From: Leptobrachium leishanense
Lineage: Eukaryota; Chordata; Amphibia; Anura; Megophryidae
DNA: 64,000 nt
NCBI GenBank assembly: GCA_009667805.1
Contig: CM019066.1
Location: forward strand, 115,682,190 to 115,746,189
Reading direction: 5' to 3'
The translations under genes and the position numbers were made by a program. Positions 45,534 through 57,478 of this stretch are shown one piece after another (positions within the stretch are counted from its first letter, which is position 1; the number at the start of each line of letters is the position of its first letter). Under the pieces are notes generated by a model. The model did no database searches, was not told the DNA's origin, and was given only the letters and a program-made list of their open reading frames with translations.

Positions 45534-45958
45534 GGCTAGGGTCAGACTGAGGCAGTGCGAACGCGCGTGCAGCCGCACATAATCACGGCCGCACTAGCAG
45601 CAGATGCCGGGCAATGACGGCCAATATACGAAGTATGGTCGCACAAAAGTCCGGCTGCGCAACGCAAGTGGAAAATGAACGCATTTTTTCGAGAACGTGA
45701 AACCGCAGGTACTGACGTACAGAGTGCGCTGCGTCCGCTAGCGGCGTGTGTGCGTGATTAGGAGACGTCAGACGCTGCTAATGTCCGGCCAACATAACGT
45801 CCAGACGCAAAAAGGGTTTTATTGATGATCCGTACAAAATCACGGACGAAAATGCGCATAGTATGACCACTATCACGTATTCTGTGAAAAAATGCGTCCA
45901 TTCGTTCGAACGCACTTTTTCACAGACAACATAAAAATGCGTTCGTCTGACCCTAGCC
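45534..45958 (+). mobile_element. GTCAGACG-type MITE (subfamily A), copy 4
   Basis: GGCTAGGGTCAGACTGAGGC and GTCTGACCCTAGCC are flanked by TTA on both sides. It lies about 1.05 kb from copy 3 in the same orientation. Confidence 0.85.
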
Positions 45959-46204
45959 TTATGCTGTTCTACTTGAAATCTATATAGAAAAAAATTAATT
46001 CTATAAGTGCAAAAGAGAAGCGATTTGCAAATACACTATATATTGTGTGGAATCTGTGCTGCTCTACGTGTGGTTTTATTTAGTTTTTGCAGATCACTTC
46101 TCTTTGCATTTATTTACTTTTATTCTTGGCTGTATATGTCTAAAGGAGGAGGCGTAAAAAAAGAGAAGGGACCTGTGTGTGTGTGTATATATTTATACAG
46201 AGAT

Positions 46205-46850
46205 GTAGTGTATGCAGCCGCCCTGCAAACGCACCTTCAGAAACTTACTACATTGTATAACTCACTCTGCCGCTTTGCGCTACAATGTAACTACACAACA
46301 CACCATTGTGACATGTTAAAAGCGCTAAACTGGCCATCGCTGGAATCTAGATGCACTCTTCACCTTTCCAACCTGGTGTTTAAGAGCTTTTCTGGGAAGC
46401 TGCCACCCTACCTGAATAGGCTGCTTCCCTCAGCAGTTCCCTCATCCTATAACCTCCGATCCAGGACCAGCACCTTACTTGCAATACCACAATACAAAAA
46501 GAAAGTGGCTCGATCCTCATTTTCCTACAGAGCACCGCAATTATGGAATAACCTCCCAGACACCATCAAATCTTCCCCCAGTCTGAAGTCACTCAACAAC
46601 TCCCTATTGACATAGCTCAATACGGAATGCACCTGTAAACATGTAACATAATGAATATATTTCTTACATATTTACTTTCTGTGTTAATCTGTATATTTGT
46701 GTTTTTTGTTTTTCAATATCTTGCATTTATTACTTTTATTTCTGTAACAACTGTAACAATTCAATGTTCTTGAACCCAGGACCTACTTGAAAACAAGAGA
46801 AATCTCAATGTATCCTTCCTGGTAAAATCTTCTATAAATAAATAAATATT
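46205..46850 (+). pseudogene. CR1/L2-type LINE C-terminus and 3' tail
   Basis: A single open frame encodes LQKLTTLYNSLCRFALQCNY, ALNWPSLESRCTLHLSNLVF and YNLRSRTSTLLAIPQYKKKV, then YRAPQLWNNLPDTI, the post-palm C-terminal region of a non-LTR reverse transcriptase. The stop near 46613 is followed by a 230-bp 3' UTR ending in the tail shared with the SINEs and (AATA)n. It is 5'-truncated; the open frame suggests moderate age. Confidence 0.82.
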
Positions 46851-47037
46851 TATATTTCCTTTGGGTACATGGCACTTGCTTATAATGAAATCTACATAGA
46901 AGACTTTTCCTGTACTTGGCTTCTGGGTTTTATTACTGGGTTTATGTTTGATGTAAATGTGTCATTCACATCGGAAACTCCAGGCAGTTCCTCATGGAGC
47001 CAGTGACACAAGATTTTGAATTATTTAGAAATATACC

Positions 47038-47110
47038 CAGGGCCGGCACATCCATTAGGCCAGCTAGGCAGTTGCCTACAGAGCCTATAGGAGGGGGGAA
47101 ACACTCTGAG
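47038..47110. repeat. Fragment of a GGGCCGGC-type hAT MITE
   Basis: CAGGGCCGGCACATCCATTA and GGCAGTTGCCTAC are typical of a common tetrapod MITE end. No partner end is seen. Confidence 0.4.
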
Positions 47111-47318
47111 CTAGTATAACTGCAGGTAATATGGCAGAAGTTATGTTCTATCTGTTTATTGCTGTCTCGGAGCTTGTAGCAGCACAGATGCGAGCTCACT
47201 CCTGTGTCTCCGTGCAAGCTGCGAATTGAACAGGCACTGCTTCAACAAGTGAATGATGGGGAGGGGATTCATTTCATCAACTCCTCCTCCTGCATGCACT
47301 GCCTGCAAGTATCTAGAG

Positions 47319-47463
47319 CAAGGGGTCCACGACATTGCCCCTCCAGGTGTTTTGAAACTACATCTCCCATGGTTCTCACTCAGCTACTCATTAGACTTGC
47401 TGAACCTCATGGGAAATGAAGCTCCAAAACATTTGGAGGGCCAAGGTCCCGGACCGCTGGTCT
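47319..47463. mobile_element. Palindromic hAT-like MITE remnant
   Basis: GGTCCACGACATTGCCCCTC, then CTACATCTCCCATGG, is mirrored by CCATGGGAAATGAAGC-like sequence and GGGCCAAGGTCCCGGACC. About 145 bp of imperfect hairpin. Confidence 0.55.
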
Positions 47464-48119
47464 ATATCCCACAAGAGTGTGTTATAAATTCGGAGAGCAG
47501 ATACAATATTTGGTGTGGAAACACTGGGGAGGTGCAATTTATTTATGTGCCTAGGGTTGCAGAAATCCTTGCCCCAAGTAAGGAGATTTTTTTTTGCATC
47601 ATATAGGTATTAATCTTTGGAATTTTGGGTGAAGAACCAACCGTAATCCTAATTCCAATCAATAACTTCTGATCAGGGAAAGCCTGAATTGATGAGGGAT
47701 ATTCGGAGACTTTGCAGAGTCCTAGAAGCGTCTCATAGCTTGTAGTGAAAAAAACCACCTTTTCATACAGCTTTAATGGAGGGATTTACTGCACAAACAC
47801 ATTATTACCAGCTGCCATTCCAATCCATGGAAGCTCCGACTCAAACATTGACTTAAGGGTAGACACGACAGTGGGTCTTTAAATTTACATTTTATGTAAA
47901 CCTCAATCATTTTCTTGCTGTACAAACTCACTTTGTTTATTTGCATTGTTGCAAGAATTTGAATTTTGGTTATTTCTTGGCTCGTTGTGAATATAATTAA
48001 TTACCGGCTTATAAACTATCATGTCATTGAAACAGAACTGAAAATGAATTAATCCTATAGCACCGTACACATGACAATCATTAATGTAAGCCATCTTTCT
48101 CCCCTGTCATTTGTACTAG

Positions 48120-48238
48120 GCTCAGAAGAATGAAAGGGAATCTATTCGGCAGAAGTTGGCACTTGGAAGTTTTTTTGACGATGGACCTGGACTTTATACC
48201 AGTTGTAGCAAAAGTGGAAAACCAAGTCTTTCTTCCAG
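48120..48238 (+). CDS. SCHIP1: SCHIP1 internal exon (AQKNERES...KPSLSS)
   Basis: The exon is 119 nt: 39 codons plus two bases of a split Arg codon. It is bounded by a pyrimidine-rich acceptor (...CTAG, 48116-48119) and a strong donor (CCAG|GTAAGG, gt at 48239-48240). The encoded segment starts [20 protein letters not shown] and ends KPSLSS. By recall this is the first segment common to all SCHIP1 isoforms, nearly identical to mammals; Leu replaces Ile in the GP-G-I/L-YTSC stretch. SCHIP1 is a cytoplasmic adaptor that binds NF2/merlin (schwannomin). Its IQCJ-SCHIP1 form sits at axon initial segments and nodes of Ranvier with ankyrin-G. The exon has no stop or frameshift, so the gene looks functional. 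Confidence 0.95.
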
Positions 48239-48409
48239 GTAAGGATTTTTTTATTTCAGAACTATTTCACATTCTTTGTAATGTTATTCATGTTATATTA
48301 TACCCCTGGTTAATTATTTTTTTTGTATCATGGGACACCAGAACCTTAAATCAAGCCCAATTTAAATGATATTCAAGATACATAAAACCACTTGTCTATC
48401 ATTTGCTCT

Positions 48410-48590
48410 CAGGGTTATTCAGAGAGCGGTGAAAAGTAGGAGAATGACTGGAGAATGGAAAATTCGAGGCCAAAATAGCCGATTTGGAAAGTGAGATGAA
48501 TGGGAGAATTTTTCTGGTTTGGATATTTGACCTAGAATTTTCCATTCTCCAGTCATTCTCCTGCTTTTCACCTCTCTTTGAATAACCCTG
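48410..48590. mobile_element. 181-bp palindromic MITE, copy 2, 170 bp past a SCHIP1 exon
   Basis: CAGGGTTATTCAGAGAGCGG and CACCTCTCTTTGAATAACCCTG are inverted, flanked by TCT and TGT (one mismatch). It belongs to the same family as 43494-43673. Transcribed with the pre-mRNA it would form a long hairpin soon after the donor at 48239. Confidence 0.85.
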
Positions 48591-49222
48591 TGTAAATCCC
48601 CAGGCCATGCAATATCAGGAAGTGAACCTAAATCGCCAATCAGGCTTAGACTTGGGATGAGCAAGCTGAGGTTAAAGGTCACAAATTTAGGATTGCCCGC
48701 TTCCTTCAATGGTGCGTTATTTAATTACTGATTACACAGTATTGAATTGTTTAATGTTCCACATTAAATTGCAGAGGTTATCGCTGAAATGACCAATGCC
48801 CTCTGGTTTCCTTTTGTAAAATATGGACCCTATTCCCCTAACAGGGAGCCGCTAAGGGAAAATATCCGTGTGAATAGATAGTCCTTTGTGTAGTCACTGA
48901 TCTATGCCACCTGAGCCAACGTATCTGTGGCTCGAGTCAGAATATTTGTGAGCCTCTAAAAGACACCAGAGGTGGCACAGTGTGCCGCCGATGGAATCTG
49001 CTACTGAAGTACACGGGACTCAATGGAGCGAAATGCGTGACCCTCTTTGTTTCCAGTGTTCTGGTGCCAGAGGACATGGCAGATCACATCACTCTTGTCA
49101 CTGTGGGATTAGGGATAAGTACATGTTTTGTCGCTTTATATTTCAGTATAAAGTGCACTACGAGACTACAAGAGCCAATATTCATTCCGGAATACCGTCT
49201 CGAGCCAAGAACAGCGAGCTAC

Positions 49223-49798
49223 TAGGGATGTACATGGCTGAAAAATTTGTTTAGTTTAGTTTCGTTTCATTACGTTTTTAAATAATTAATTTTATTTTTC
49301 GGAATTTCGGAACTAATTTCGCTTGGTTTTTCGTATAGATTTTATCGATTCGCATTTCATATATTAATTCGATAGTTGATATCAATTCGAATTTTGGATC
49401 ACTGAATAAAACCCCAATTAATCAAATTTTTCTGTTTAAAAGAAAAGCTACGGTTACATTTTAAGCGGTGTCACAGATTTAGTATTGGAGTCAAATTAAA
49501 CAGTGAAACAAAATTAATTTGTTTCATAAAGTCCTTTGCTTACTATTACTTGTATTTTAAGTTAAGATCAATTCGATAGTTGATGTGTATTTGATAGTTA
49601 ATTTCCAATTTGATAGTTGATATCAATTATTCAAATTTTTCTTTTATGATGATGACACAGTGTAAAACGAAATAAATTCGTTATATACCGTTATAAATTC
49701 GTATCGTATAGATTCGTTATTTGGAAGTACTTCAGAACTACGAATGATCAAATTTCATTACAAATTCTGAATTGTTTCGAAACGAATGCACATCTCTA
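49223..49798. mobile_element. AT-rich hAT-type MITE
   Basis: TAGGGATGTACATGGCTGAA and GAAACGAATGCACATCTCTA are inverted. The flanks CGAGCTAC (49215-49222) and CGAGTTAC (49799-49806) match at 7 of 8. The interior is AT-rich with repeated TTCGATAGTTGATATCAATT. Confidence 0.82.
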
Positions 49799-51442
49799 CG
49801 AGTTACCGTGGAATAGCTTGTTATTCTGTTGCTGAGCCTTTAATAATGGCTCTTCTAATAAGTATATGAGCCACTAATTCCGAGCCGCAAGCAAAGATGG
49901 CGGCAAAGTCCGAATTGCAGCTAGAGTCGTTAACTTAACATCAGAGTCGAAACGGGGCCCCGTGTGTATTCGCAAATACAAGAAAACCAGTACAACTCAT
50001 TGGAGGACACATAGCAAAAGTAAAAGTGCATAATTCAGTACGTCTCCTGAGCCTTTGTTCCTGCTGCCCCAGGTGCAGACCACATGTGAGCTGTGACACC
50101 ATGTATGGCGCAGCGTCTTGCAGTCTCATTACAAGTCTTTTTTTAATGATTGGGAACAAGCATTGAGAATTGAGGGGAGGGGAAGAAACCAAGCATAAAT
50201 AAGTATAGCATCCTGAAGCTGATGCTTTGTAGCACTCACACCTCTGTCTGTAAATAATAATATATTGACTTTATTTTAACATTTCAAAACCGAACAGACC
50301 TATCGATGTTCTCGTGAAGAACAGCGTGTTGATATGAGATGGTTTGTCTTGAGATAATCATTTTGTACACAAGGTTACAGCATCAAACTACTAATTAAAT
50401 ATGTCGTCACCTGGTGCTTTAGGGACACCGGGCAGTGATTGATGCATGAATTTTCCTCAGCTGTGTCTATACGCCCGTCCAAGTAACTACTTGCGGCCCG
50501 TGACATTGTGTAACCGGCTAGAGGTCTGCAGATCATTTAAGGACACTGTGCTAATTCAGCACATCCTCACTTGGTTTTCAAAACCACAACGTTTACTGAT
50601 TGCAGCCATTACATTAAATGAGACTGTGTAGAATGAGAAGCGCAGGCAGTCCAGCAGACGTAGCCTTATGTTTGCATACCAGCTGCTGCTTCTATATTTT
50701 GAATACCACCTGCTCCCCACACTCAGATGGTGGATGAATCATTCAGGGAGCTGATTTCCAAACCTGACGCGCTCTGTGCTACTGTTACCACGTGGGACTA
50801 TCTTTACTGGAGGCCTCTGCACGTCGAGCTGTCCCTGGTGCAAGGTAGCCGATGACCATGCTTGTAAAAGAGGGGTGTGGGTGGAGGGACCTCGTGATTT
50901 TGAAAGGTAAAGGAAACAAGATATTGTAGACAAACTCTATGTAGATGTTCCATTACCGGGAAATTATCAGCCTCACAAAATATATATAGATTAAATTCTT
51001 TGGGCCCTATTACATTGTTCACGCTAATGTTAGTGCACAGCTGTGTGAGAGTTAACGTTGGCTCAGGTGGACCTTGCACAGGCCAATCATATTACATTCC
51101 AAACACTAACTGGTTAAAAAAACTCATTAGCGATTCGGATCTTGCAGTTTTCAGCACAAGCTTACTGTACTTTGCGCTCGCTATGCTTAACATGGGGAGT
51201 GCAAAGTGTTAAGTAGCGTTAGGAATACAAAGTCCTAACGTTAATTATCATCCCGCTGCGGTTAACTCAAAAGTTACCCACAGCTAGGACCTGGTGCTGA
51301 TTCCACTTCGCCAGAATCCGTCAGCACCAGCTGAAAACGAGCCCAAAAATCACATATCACGCACCATTGCGCTAAAACCTTATGAGACAAGAACAGGGAC
51401 CCACTGTAGGACAGGCCACTAGTGCTGATGCTCGTTTCCAGG

Positions 51443-51829
51443 CAGGGCTGGACTGAGACAAAAAATCAGCCCTGGACTTCATCCAGACCGGCCCACTTTA
51501 ATTATACAAACACGCATAAAAATAGTATATAAACCAACCAATTGCTATACAGATGCCGGAGTTTCTGCAGAGCGATTGGGTAAAGCAACGCAGCGGCACT
51601 GAGGTTGAGCGCGCACCATGTCTTAAGGTGAGGTGGATGCGCAGCATGTCTTACCGGTACAGTGGCCCCAATATGGTACTGTGGCAGACTGTCCTGTTTT
51701 ACGGGTGGTGAGGAAGTTCTCACCTCACCCATTAAGGACAGTGCGAGTCGTGCGGTGAACCAGCATTCACACTGAGCCATCGGCCCCCCCGGGAAACTCC
51801 CTGTAGTCCCTATGGCCAGTACATGCCTG
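51443..51829. mobile_element. hAT-type MITE, CAGGGCTGGACTG ends
   Basis: CAGGGCTGGACTGAGAC and (inverse) CAGGCATGTACTGGCC form the TIR. A perfect duplication TTTCCAGG lies at 51435-51442 and 51830-51837. The right end of the hAT at 13509 looks like this family. Confidence 0.82.
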
Positions 51830-52004
51830 TTTCCAGGACCTTCATGGACCTTGTTTCTTCTTTCTTTGGTAAAAAAACCAAAAGACATTTTTAGGAGAAA
51901 ATGGAAACTATAAGACAAAATAAAATCCCAACCGTGCAAAATAATAAAGAACAAACACAGTAATACTCCCTAAGTTTCTAACAAGCATTCAAATGTAATT
52001 GGTG

Positions 52005-52428
52005 TTAAAGTGTACGGCTTGAAGGAGAAAGGTTACCAGGAAAGGCTTAATGATCTTAACATGTACAGCTTGGAAAAAAGACGAGACAGAGGAGATATGA
52101 TAGAAACATTTAAATACGTAAAGGGAATCCACAAGGTAGAGGAAGGGAGTATATTTAAAAGGAAACAAAGTAGCAAAACAAGAGGACATAGTCTTAGATT
52201 AGAGGGGCAAAGGTTTAAAAGTAACATCAGAAAGCATTATTTTACTGAGAGGGTGGTGGATACATGGAACAGTCTTCCAGTAGAAGTGGTAGAGGCCAAA
52301 ACAGTAATTGAATTTAAGCAGGCATGGGATAGGCATAAGTTTATCCTAAATAAAGGATAAATCCAGGTAAAGTATCTATCTAATTGGGCAGACTAGATGG
52401 GCCGAAAGGTTCTTATCTGCCAAGTGCT
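52005..52428 (+). pseudogene. Non-LTR reverse-transcriptase C-terminal domain fragment
   Basis: A 116-codon frame reads YQERLNDLNMYSLEKRRDRG and DMIETFKYVKGIHKV, then RKHYFTERVVDTWNSLPVEV and EFKQAWDRHKF. This Y-ERL...L-SLE-RR-RGD...F--R-V--WN-LP-V pattern is the C-terminal tail of CR1/Jockey-group ORF2. A 3' UTR ends AGACTAGATGGGCCGAAAGG, a sequence found in many frog genomes. 5'-truncated. A shorter inverted copy lies at 63430. Confidence 0.8.
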
Positions 52429-52916
52429 ATGTCTATTACTGGATAGATCATTTACTAATCACTGTCCACAGTGCAGGTCCCTCTGAAGAAGCTTCGTCAC
52501 AGGATCTGGCGAAAAATGTATACATTTATTGAGCTTTATCCTGTTCGTTTTCTATTGAATCACGACTATCACTGCATGTGTCCCTGAGAAACTTGTGATG
52601 TGCACGTAATGGAACACTGCAGATGTTTCACCTAGCTTTTATTTCATGGGTGTGTATAATATATGCATTTTTGGTTTTCTCACTGAATCCTTATGTGGAA
52701 GCTTATTTTGAGGGAGGCCCATGTATTGGGAAGTCAGTGGTAATGGATCCAACCAATGCTGGACTTGGCATGTCCTATCTCATTCATTGTACTCGTGTAA
52801 TATTTTAATGGTGTTGCGTAGATGCCATTTTTCATTTTTCTTCCGTTCTTTAAATTACTAGATTTTGCATTAACAGAGAAAATTATGTTTCAACAACCAA
52901 TCAAAGCAAGATTTCT

Positions 52917-55900
52917 TTTTTTTTTTTTTTCGTGTGTAAAATGTATTTATTGGCATAGAACAGTATACAGATTATGCAAAAGACAGGAATGCAGAAGTCA
53001 TATCAGTACAAACAGCAAGTGGAATGTCCTGAACATCAAAGAAAATGCCAGTTTTCTGTAAAACAAAAAATAAATAAAAAACAATAATAACCATGAAATA
53101 GTGATGAGCAAAGTAGAAGCAGTGCATGCATAGCCAGAGCCATAGCCTATCTCACAGTGCGTTCGGGATGTAACGGCTCAGTAAATGCATATTAGCTACA
53201 CCCCTTTAAGCAGTCACAGTAGCCGGGCCCCCCAGGGAACCAGAGGTCGCCTCCCCCAAGGTTGAGTCGTCAACGTTAATAGAGTGGAGGTCGGTCGACC
53301 ACGGATGCCAAATCGCATAAAATTTGTCATGTATGCCCAGACTATTATAATGTGCTTCCTCCACAGTCCTGATCCCCTCAACCCTCAGTACCCAATCCCG
53401 CATGGAGGGTGGAAATCCCTCTTCCAGAACACTGGAATCCGTGCTCTCGCTACTGACAACAAAATCGAGAGCAGGGAATTCTGAAAGGTGGACATCGAGA
53501 ATGGTAAAAAATTTAGTAAGTACACAGAGGGGGTGAACTCCAGATCCATTCCCACTAACACAGATAGGTGTTGCGCAATATCTGACCAGAAGTGAGCAAT
53601 TTTAGAGCATATGCGACTGTAGTCACCTCTGGCCGCCATACATATCCAACATGTATCTGGTAATGCCGGGTTCATAGCGTGCAGCACCGACGGCGTGAGA
53701 TATCGCCTCAAAAACAATTTGCAATTGTATTCACGAATCGCCCAAAGTCCCTTTCCCACTTGAGTAACAACGAGGAGTCAACCCTGTAGAACGCCCGCAT
53801 TATATACGAGTATATATTAGAGACAATATGCCCATAACGAGCTTTATCAGTACAGAAGGTCTCGAAAGGTGCAAGGGGGGGCAATGTCTCCGTTAACCAC
53901 GAAGTGGAGCATATAAAGTGACACAATCTGGCATATTGAAATCTCATCATTGGCTTGGCCGCAACGTCGGGGGTCACCAACAGCTCCAAACCAAAAGTAT
54001 CAGACCGTCACCCTCAAACACCGCCTCCAGTGGTATATTAAGAGTCGGCAAAATCCTGTCCAGGAAGGTAGTAGCCATTCCCGGTGGGAATAGGGGATTG
54101 TGTGTCAAAGGAGCCAGACGTAAGGTCGGCGTCGTCAGTCCCAACGTCAGGGTTTCCTCCATAGACGTAACGGAGGGCCCAGCAACGGATGGGTCTGAAG
54201 TACCAACTGCCATGGCAGGGAGGACAGGGGCCAAGTCACAGCAGCTTGCTGAATATGTTCTCAAAGCTTACCCATCGTCCTCTTCATCAGACCGTAAAGC
54301 ATAGAGAAAACCGCCGACAAATAGTCCCCACCAGCCTGGTCAGTTCGCTGTAAGAGATTCTCGCCCTCCGTCTGCGCCAGACATAGCTAGTGAACAGTTG
54401 TCTCAATTCAGATAAGTATGATTGTGGCACTGCAAAAGGGAGGGCCTGGAACAGGTACAATAACCGAGGCAGGATATTCATTTGTAGAACATTAACCCGG
54501 CCCAACCATGAGATATGGGGCAGATTCCAGTCTCGCAATTCTCCTTTAACCACTTGAATGCTAAGGACGCGCTCAGCGCGTCCTCAGCATTCCCGCTGGT
54601 GTGCTGAGGACGCGCTGAGCGCGTCCTCACATTGGGGTCAGCGTTCGGCCGGGTTCCGGCCGATCGCTGGCCCCTCCGGTGCGGGCTGACATCCTGGATG
54701 TCAGCCGCGCATCCGGACCAGCAGCCGCCAGCATTAGGTGTCATCGCGGGGGCGAGATGACACCTAATTCAGGCGCCCCCCCCGCATGTGCGGAGGAGGC
54801 GCCTGAAAGGGAGGGGGGGGAGGTCCTTCGGACCTCTCTCCCTCCCGATCGGCGGCGCACAGGGGGTTAACCCAGGCATCATTTGGAAGGGCACAGCCTG
54901 CCCTTCCAAATGATGCCTGGCATTAACCCCTGGGGAGCTGGATCGCGAATCGGCGCTGAAAAGCGCCGGTTCACGATCCTTTCCCGGAGCTGGCCGACAT
55001 CTTGGATGTCGGCCAAGCCTCCGGGAACTCCCCCAGAGGACTGGCGTCATCGTGCGTAGCACGATGACGCCAGTCCTAGACTTAACCCCTAACTGCCACC
55101 AACTGTGGAGATAGGGAGTTCCAATGAACTCCCTATCTCCCGATCCGTGGCAGTTAGGGGTTAAATTTTGGTATCGTTGGATCGGCCAGAGCATGGCCGT
55201 TCCAACGATACCAAACACTACAGTGAAAAATTTTGTAAAAAAAATAAAATAAAAAATAAAAATAAAAATAAAAAAAAAATTTTAAAAAAAAAATTAAACT
55301 CTTTTTTTTTTTTTTTTTTGGGTTTGTTAATGCAGCAATATTGTTCCCATTTCAATTATAATGTGAACAATGATGCTGCACTAACGATTTTTGTATGCGG
55401 TGCGTTTGTTAAAAATAGTGTCATTTTCCCCAAAAAAAAAATGTAACGAGACCCCATCTCTAATTTTTTTAACAAGCGCACCCCATACAAAATATAACCG
55501 CAATTGCTCGCATGTTAAAATGTGGAAAAAAACACTTTACACATTGTAAATTATTGAAAATACATATTTTATTGCATTTTTTGTTATAATATACAGACAT
55601 GACATAACGTATACATATAATAATGACTTATTATGAATCTACCGAGTCTGACAGAAAGAACGATATATAATATGTCTGGGTCATATACTAAAATAAGCCT
55701 TCAAAACACGTTTAAACATGATGCGCAAAACAGGTAAAAATGACCTCAGCATAGGGGCGGGAAAAGCCTCAGCAGCGAAAGGGTTAATTTGATGAAGGAG
55801 GGGTGTGTAATTTAATTGAACTAGGTTGTCTAGGGAGGAAGACAAGCGCACTCCCAAGTATTTAAGCCCATCTGGGACCCACCGCATTCCAAACTTATTA

Positions 55901-56175
55901 TGGATAGTCTCAGTCGTACCCCGTGGCACGGAAACACCCAGGAACTCGCTCTTTGCTACATTAATTTTATAACAGGAGATGGCCGCAAATGCATGCAATT
56001 CTTCCATCAGGGCCGACACCGAGGACAGGCGATCTGTCAACGTAAACAGGTCTATTCCATCATGGTCCCATATAACCCAAAACGTTATGTTCCTTACAGT
56101 CGAGCTCTTCCATAGACGTTCTCTATTCTGGACCCTCCACATTACATCTTCATCTGACTGCCTTGCTTGGCCTCC
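52917..56175 (-). pseudogene. L1/Tx1-like LINE ORF2 3' half, split by a TTAA element
   Basis: The minus strand encodes, from the right: LSSVSALMEELHAFAAISCY, KINVAKSEFLG and RWVPDGLKYLGVRLSSSLDN (55790-56100), then, past the insertion, KGELRDWNLPHISWLGRVNV, LPRLLYLFQALP, WERDFG and CWICMAARGDYSRICSKIAH-FW, ending with KFYAIWHPW. These are the thumb and C-terminal Cys-motif regions of L1-clade ORF2. Several frameshifts and stops are present. A poly(A) tail appears as the T-run at 52917-52932. The 5' end near 56100-56175 is diffuse, and the catalytic YADD is lost. The element at 54550-55783 interrupts it. Confidence 0.82.
54550..55783 (-). mobile_element. TTAA-flanked palindromic element, copy 2 (inverted)
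   Basis: This is the reverse complement of the 3708-4906 element, with only scattered substitutions and longer A/T runs near 55235-55318. TTAA flanks both ends (54546-54549, 55784-55787). Removing it and one TTAA restores a continuous L1 reading frame (...HQI|KGELRDW...), which proves the exact borders and the TTAA target. The interior is a chain of at least eight hairpins and no ORF of its own is credible. Confidence 0.9.
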
Positions 56176-57448
56176 TTATCCCCACCTTGCGTATTGAGCT
56201 CTTTCATTGTTCGCCCAGCTGCGGATATTGATCTCGTCAAATTCTCTGGGATTGGGCTCATTGATGTCTGTATTAGCTAGCTGCACTTTACACACATTAC
56301 TGATAATTTATAGTAACATTAATATTTAAAGTGCAATGTGTATCCCTTTATGAGGAAGGGTCAGGAAAACCTCTTGTACCAAGCCTAAATGGTTTGCATT
56401 TAATCCAGTGTGATTAATAGGATGGCTCCACCATAGGACATTTATATCTCCGTGTCTGATCTCTCACCTCTCCCAACGAAACTGAGCCTCTTTCTAATAA
56501 AAATAAATATCTTGTGTTTATTAAGGACTATCTAAGCATTAATGTTCCTCAGTCTAAACTACTTCATGTAAAACTGATGGGGCCGATTCACTAATGGCCA
56601 AGTTGTATGGAGTTCATCTGGATATCATGGCGGTACAACACGTCCTCCACATCAGCTCTGTTTTTCTTGAAAGGATAACATGACTAATTTTGCCAAATTG
56701 CAATGGTCATGGTCTGCAGATTTAGCTGGGATTCCCTTTCTCGACTTGCCAGGTCAGGCTGAACAAGCACAGCTGGGTTATAGTAACAAAGGCTTCATGG
56801 GTCTCGATAACTGGGCTGGGGATTAAGGGCTTTGTGGGCCTGGAGCTGAAGATTTCAGTTGGTCCCTGATTTTGCCTCTTCCCAGTCTCCTACATCATCC
56901 CCGTCTCCAGAGCCACTCGGTACCATAATAGTTATCTCTTCACTGGACCTATTTTGGGCGAAATACAACTCCCAGTAATCCTTGACAATCCAGCCAGGAG
57001 CAAAGAAGTGATAGCACAGGTATAGCTTGACGTGTAATGGGTAGACCTCAGATATGTACACTATGATTTAATTATCAGAATATGGACAAAACAAGTCAGA
57101 TATTGGATATAATGTCCCCCCCATCCCCAATAGCTATAGTAAAAGATGCATTAACTGGATGTCCACTATAGTTGCTTCTATAAGACTATGAGACAGATTC
57201 CAGCTGAGGTTTTAATGTTTATGAGCACTTAACAGCTGAGCCATAACTCCTCCTGTGGCTCAGCTTGGACGGCAAGTTACTGTACATTAGTGCTTCCTAT
57301 ACTTTGTAGAGCCTCTTGGGGCGGGGAGGAGATTTACCAGCTTCCAAGAACCGATGTATTACCTAGTTTTCCAACCATAAAATCACATGATACACAAAGG
57401 GAAAAAAATAACCATAAAGTGCCCAAACACACTTCTCTGGAACTGCAG

Positions 57449-57478
57449 TTAGAGATATATATATATATATATATATAT
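57449..57478. repeat. (AT)n microsatellite
   Basis: About 14 AT units. Confidence 0.95.

Larger units (their letters stand above)
28949..48119 (+). other. SCHIP1: SCHIP1 intron between the short first exon and the AQKN exon
   Basis: This 19.2 kb intron runs from GTAAGC at 28949 to the acceptor TTTGTACTAG ending at 48119. It holds the repeats listed separately. Stretches where I recognise nothing are 28949-30300, 32859-34050, 34815-35261, 35506-36386, 36822-37480, 38085-38962, 40560-41959, 42459-43493 and 46851-47310. These are AT-rich single-copy-looking DNA. Some could be conserved non-coding elements (for example 29440-29620 and 42840-43000), but that needs comparison with other genomes. 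Confidence 0.8.

Noticed and set aside
46007..46200. N-terminal part of the 202-codon frame as LINE or host protein
   Set aside because: Homology to the reverse-transcriptase C-terminus begins only at about 46205; the upstream part is intronic sequence read through by chance.
48980..49254. 81- and 90-codon frames with an apparent membrane-like segment
   Set aside because: They run into the hAT MITE at 49223, overlap in two phases and match nothing known.
52483..52530. Hammerhead-like CTGAAGA...GAAA...GTA
   Set aside because: The core letters fit, but stem I does not pair and the GAAAC step is altered; at best a decayed relic, unlike 10067-10109.
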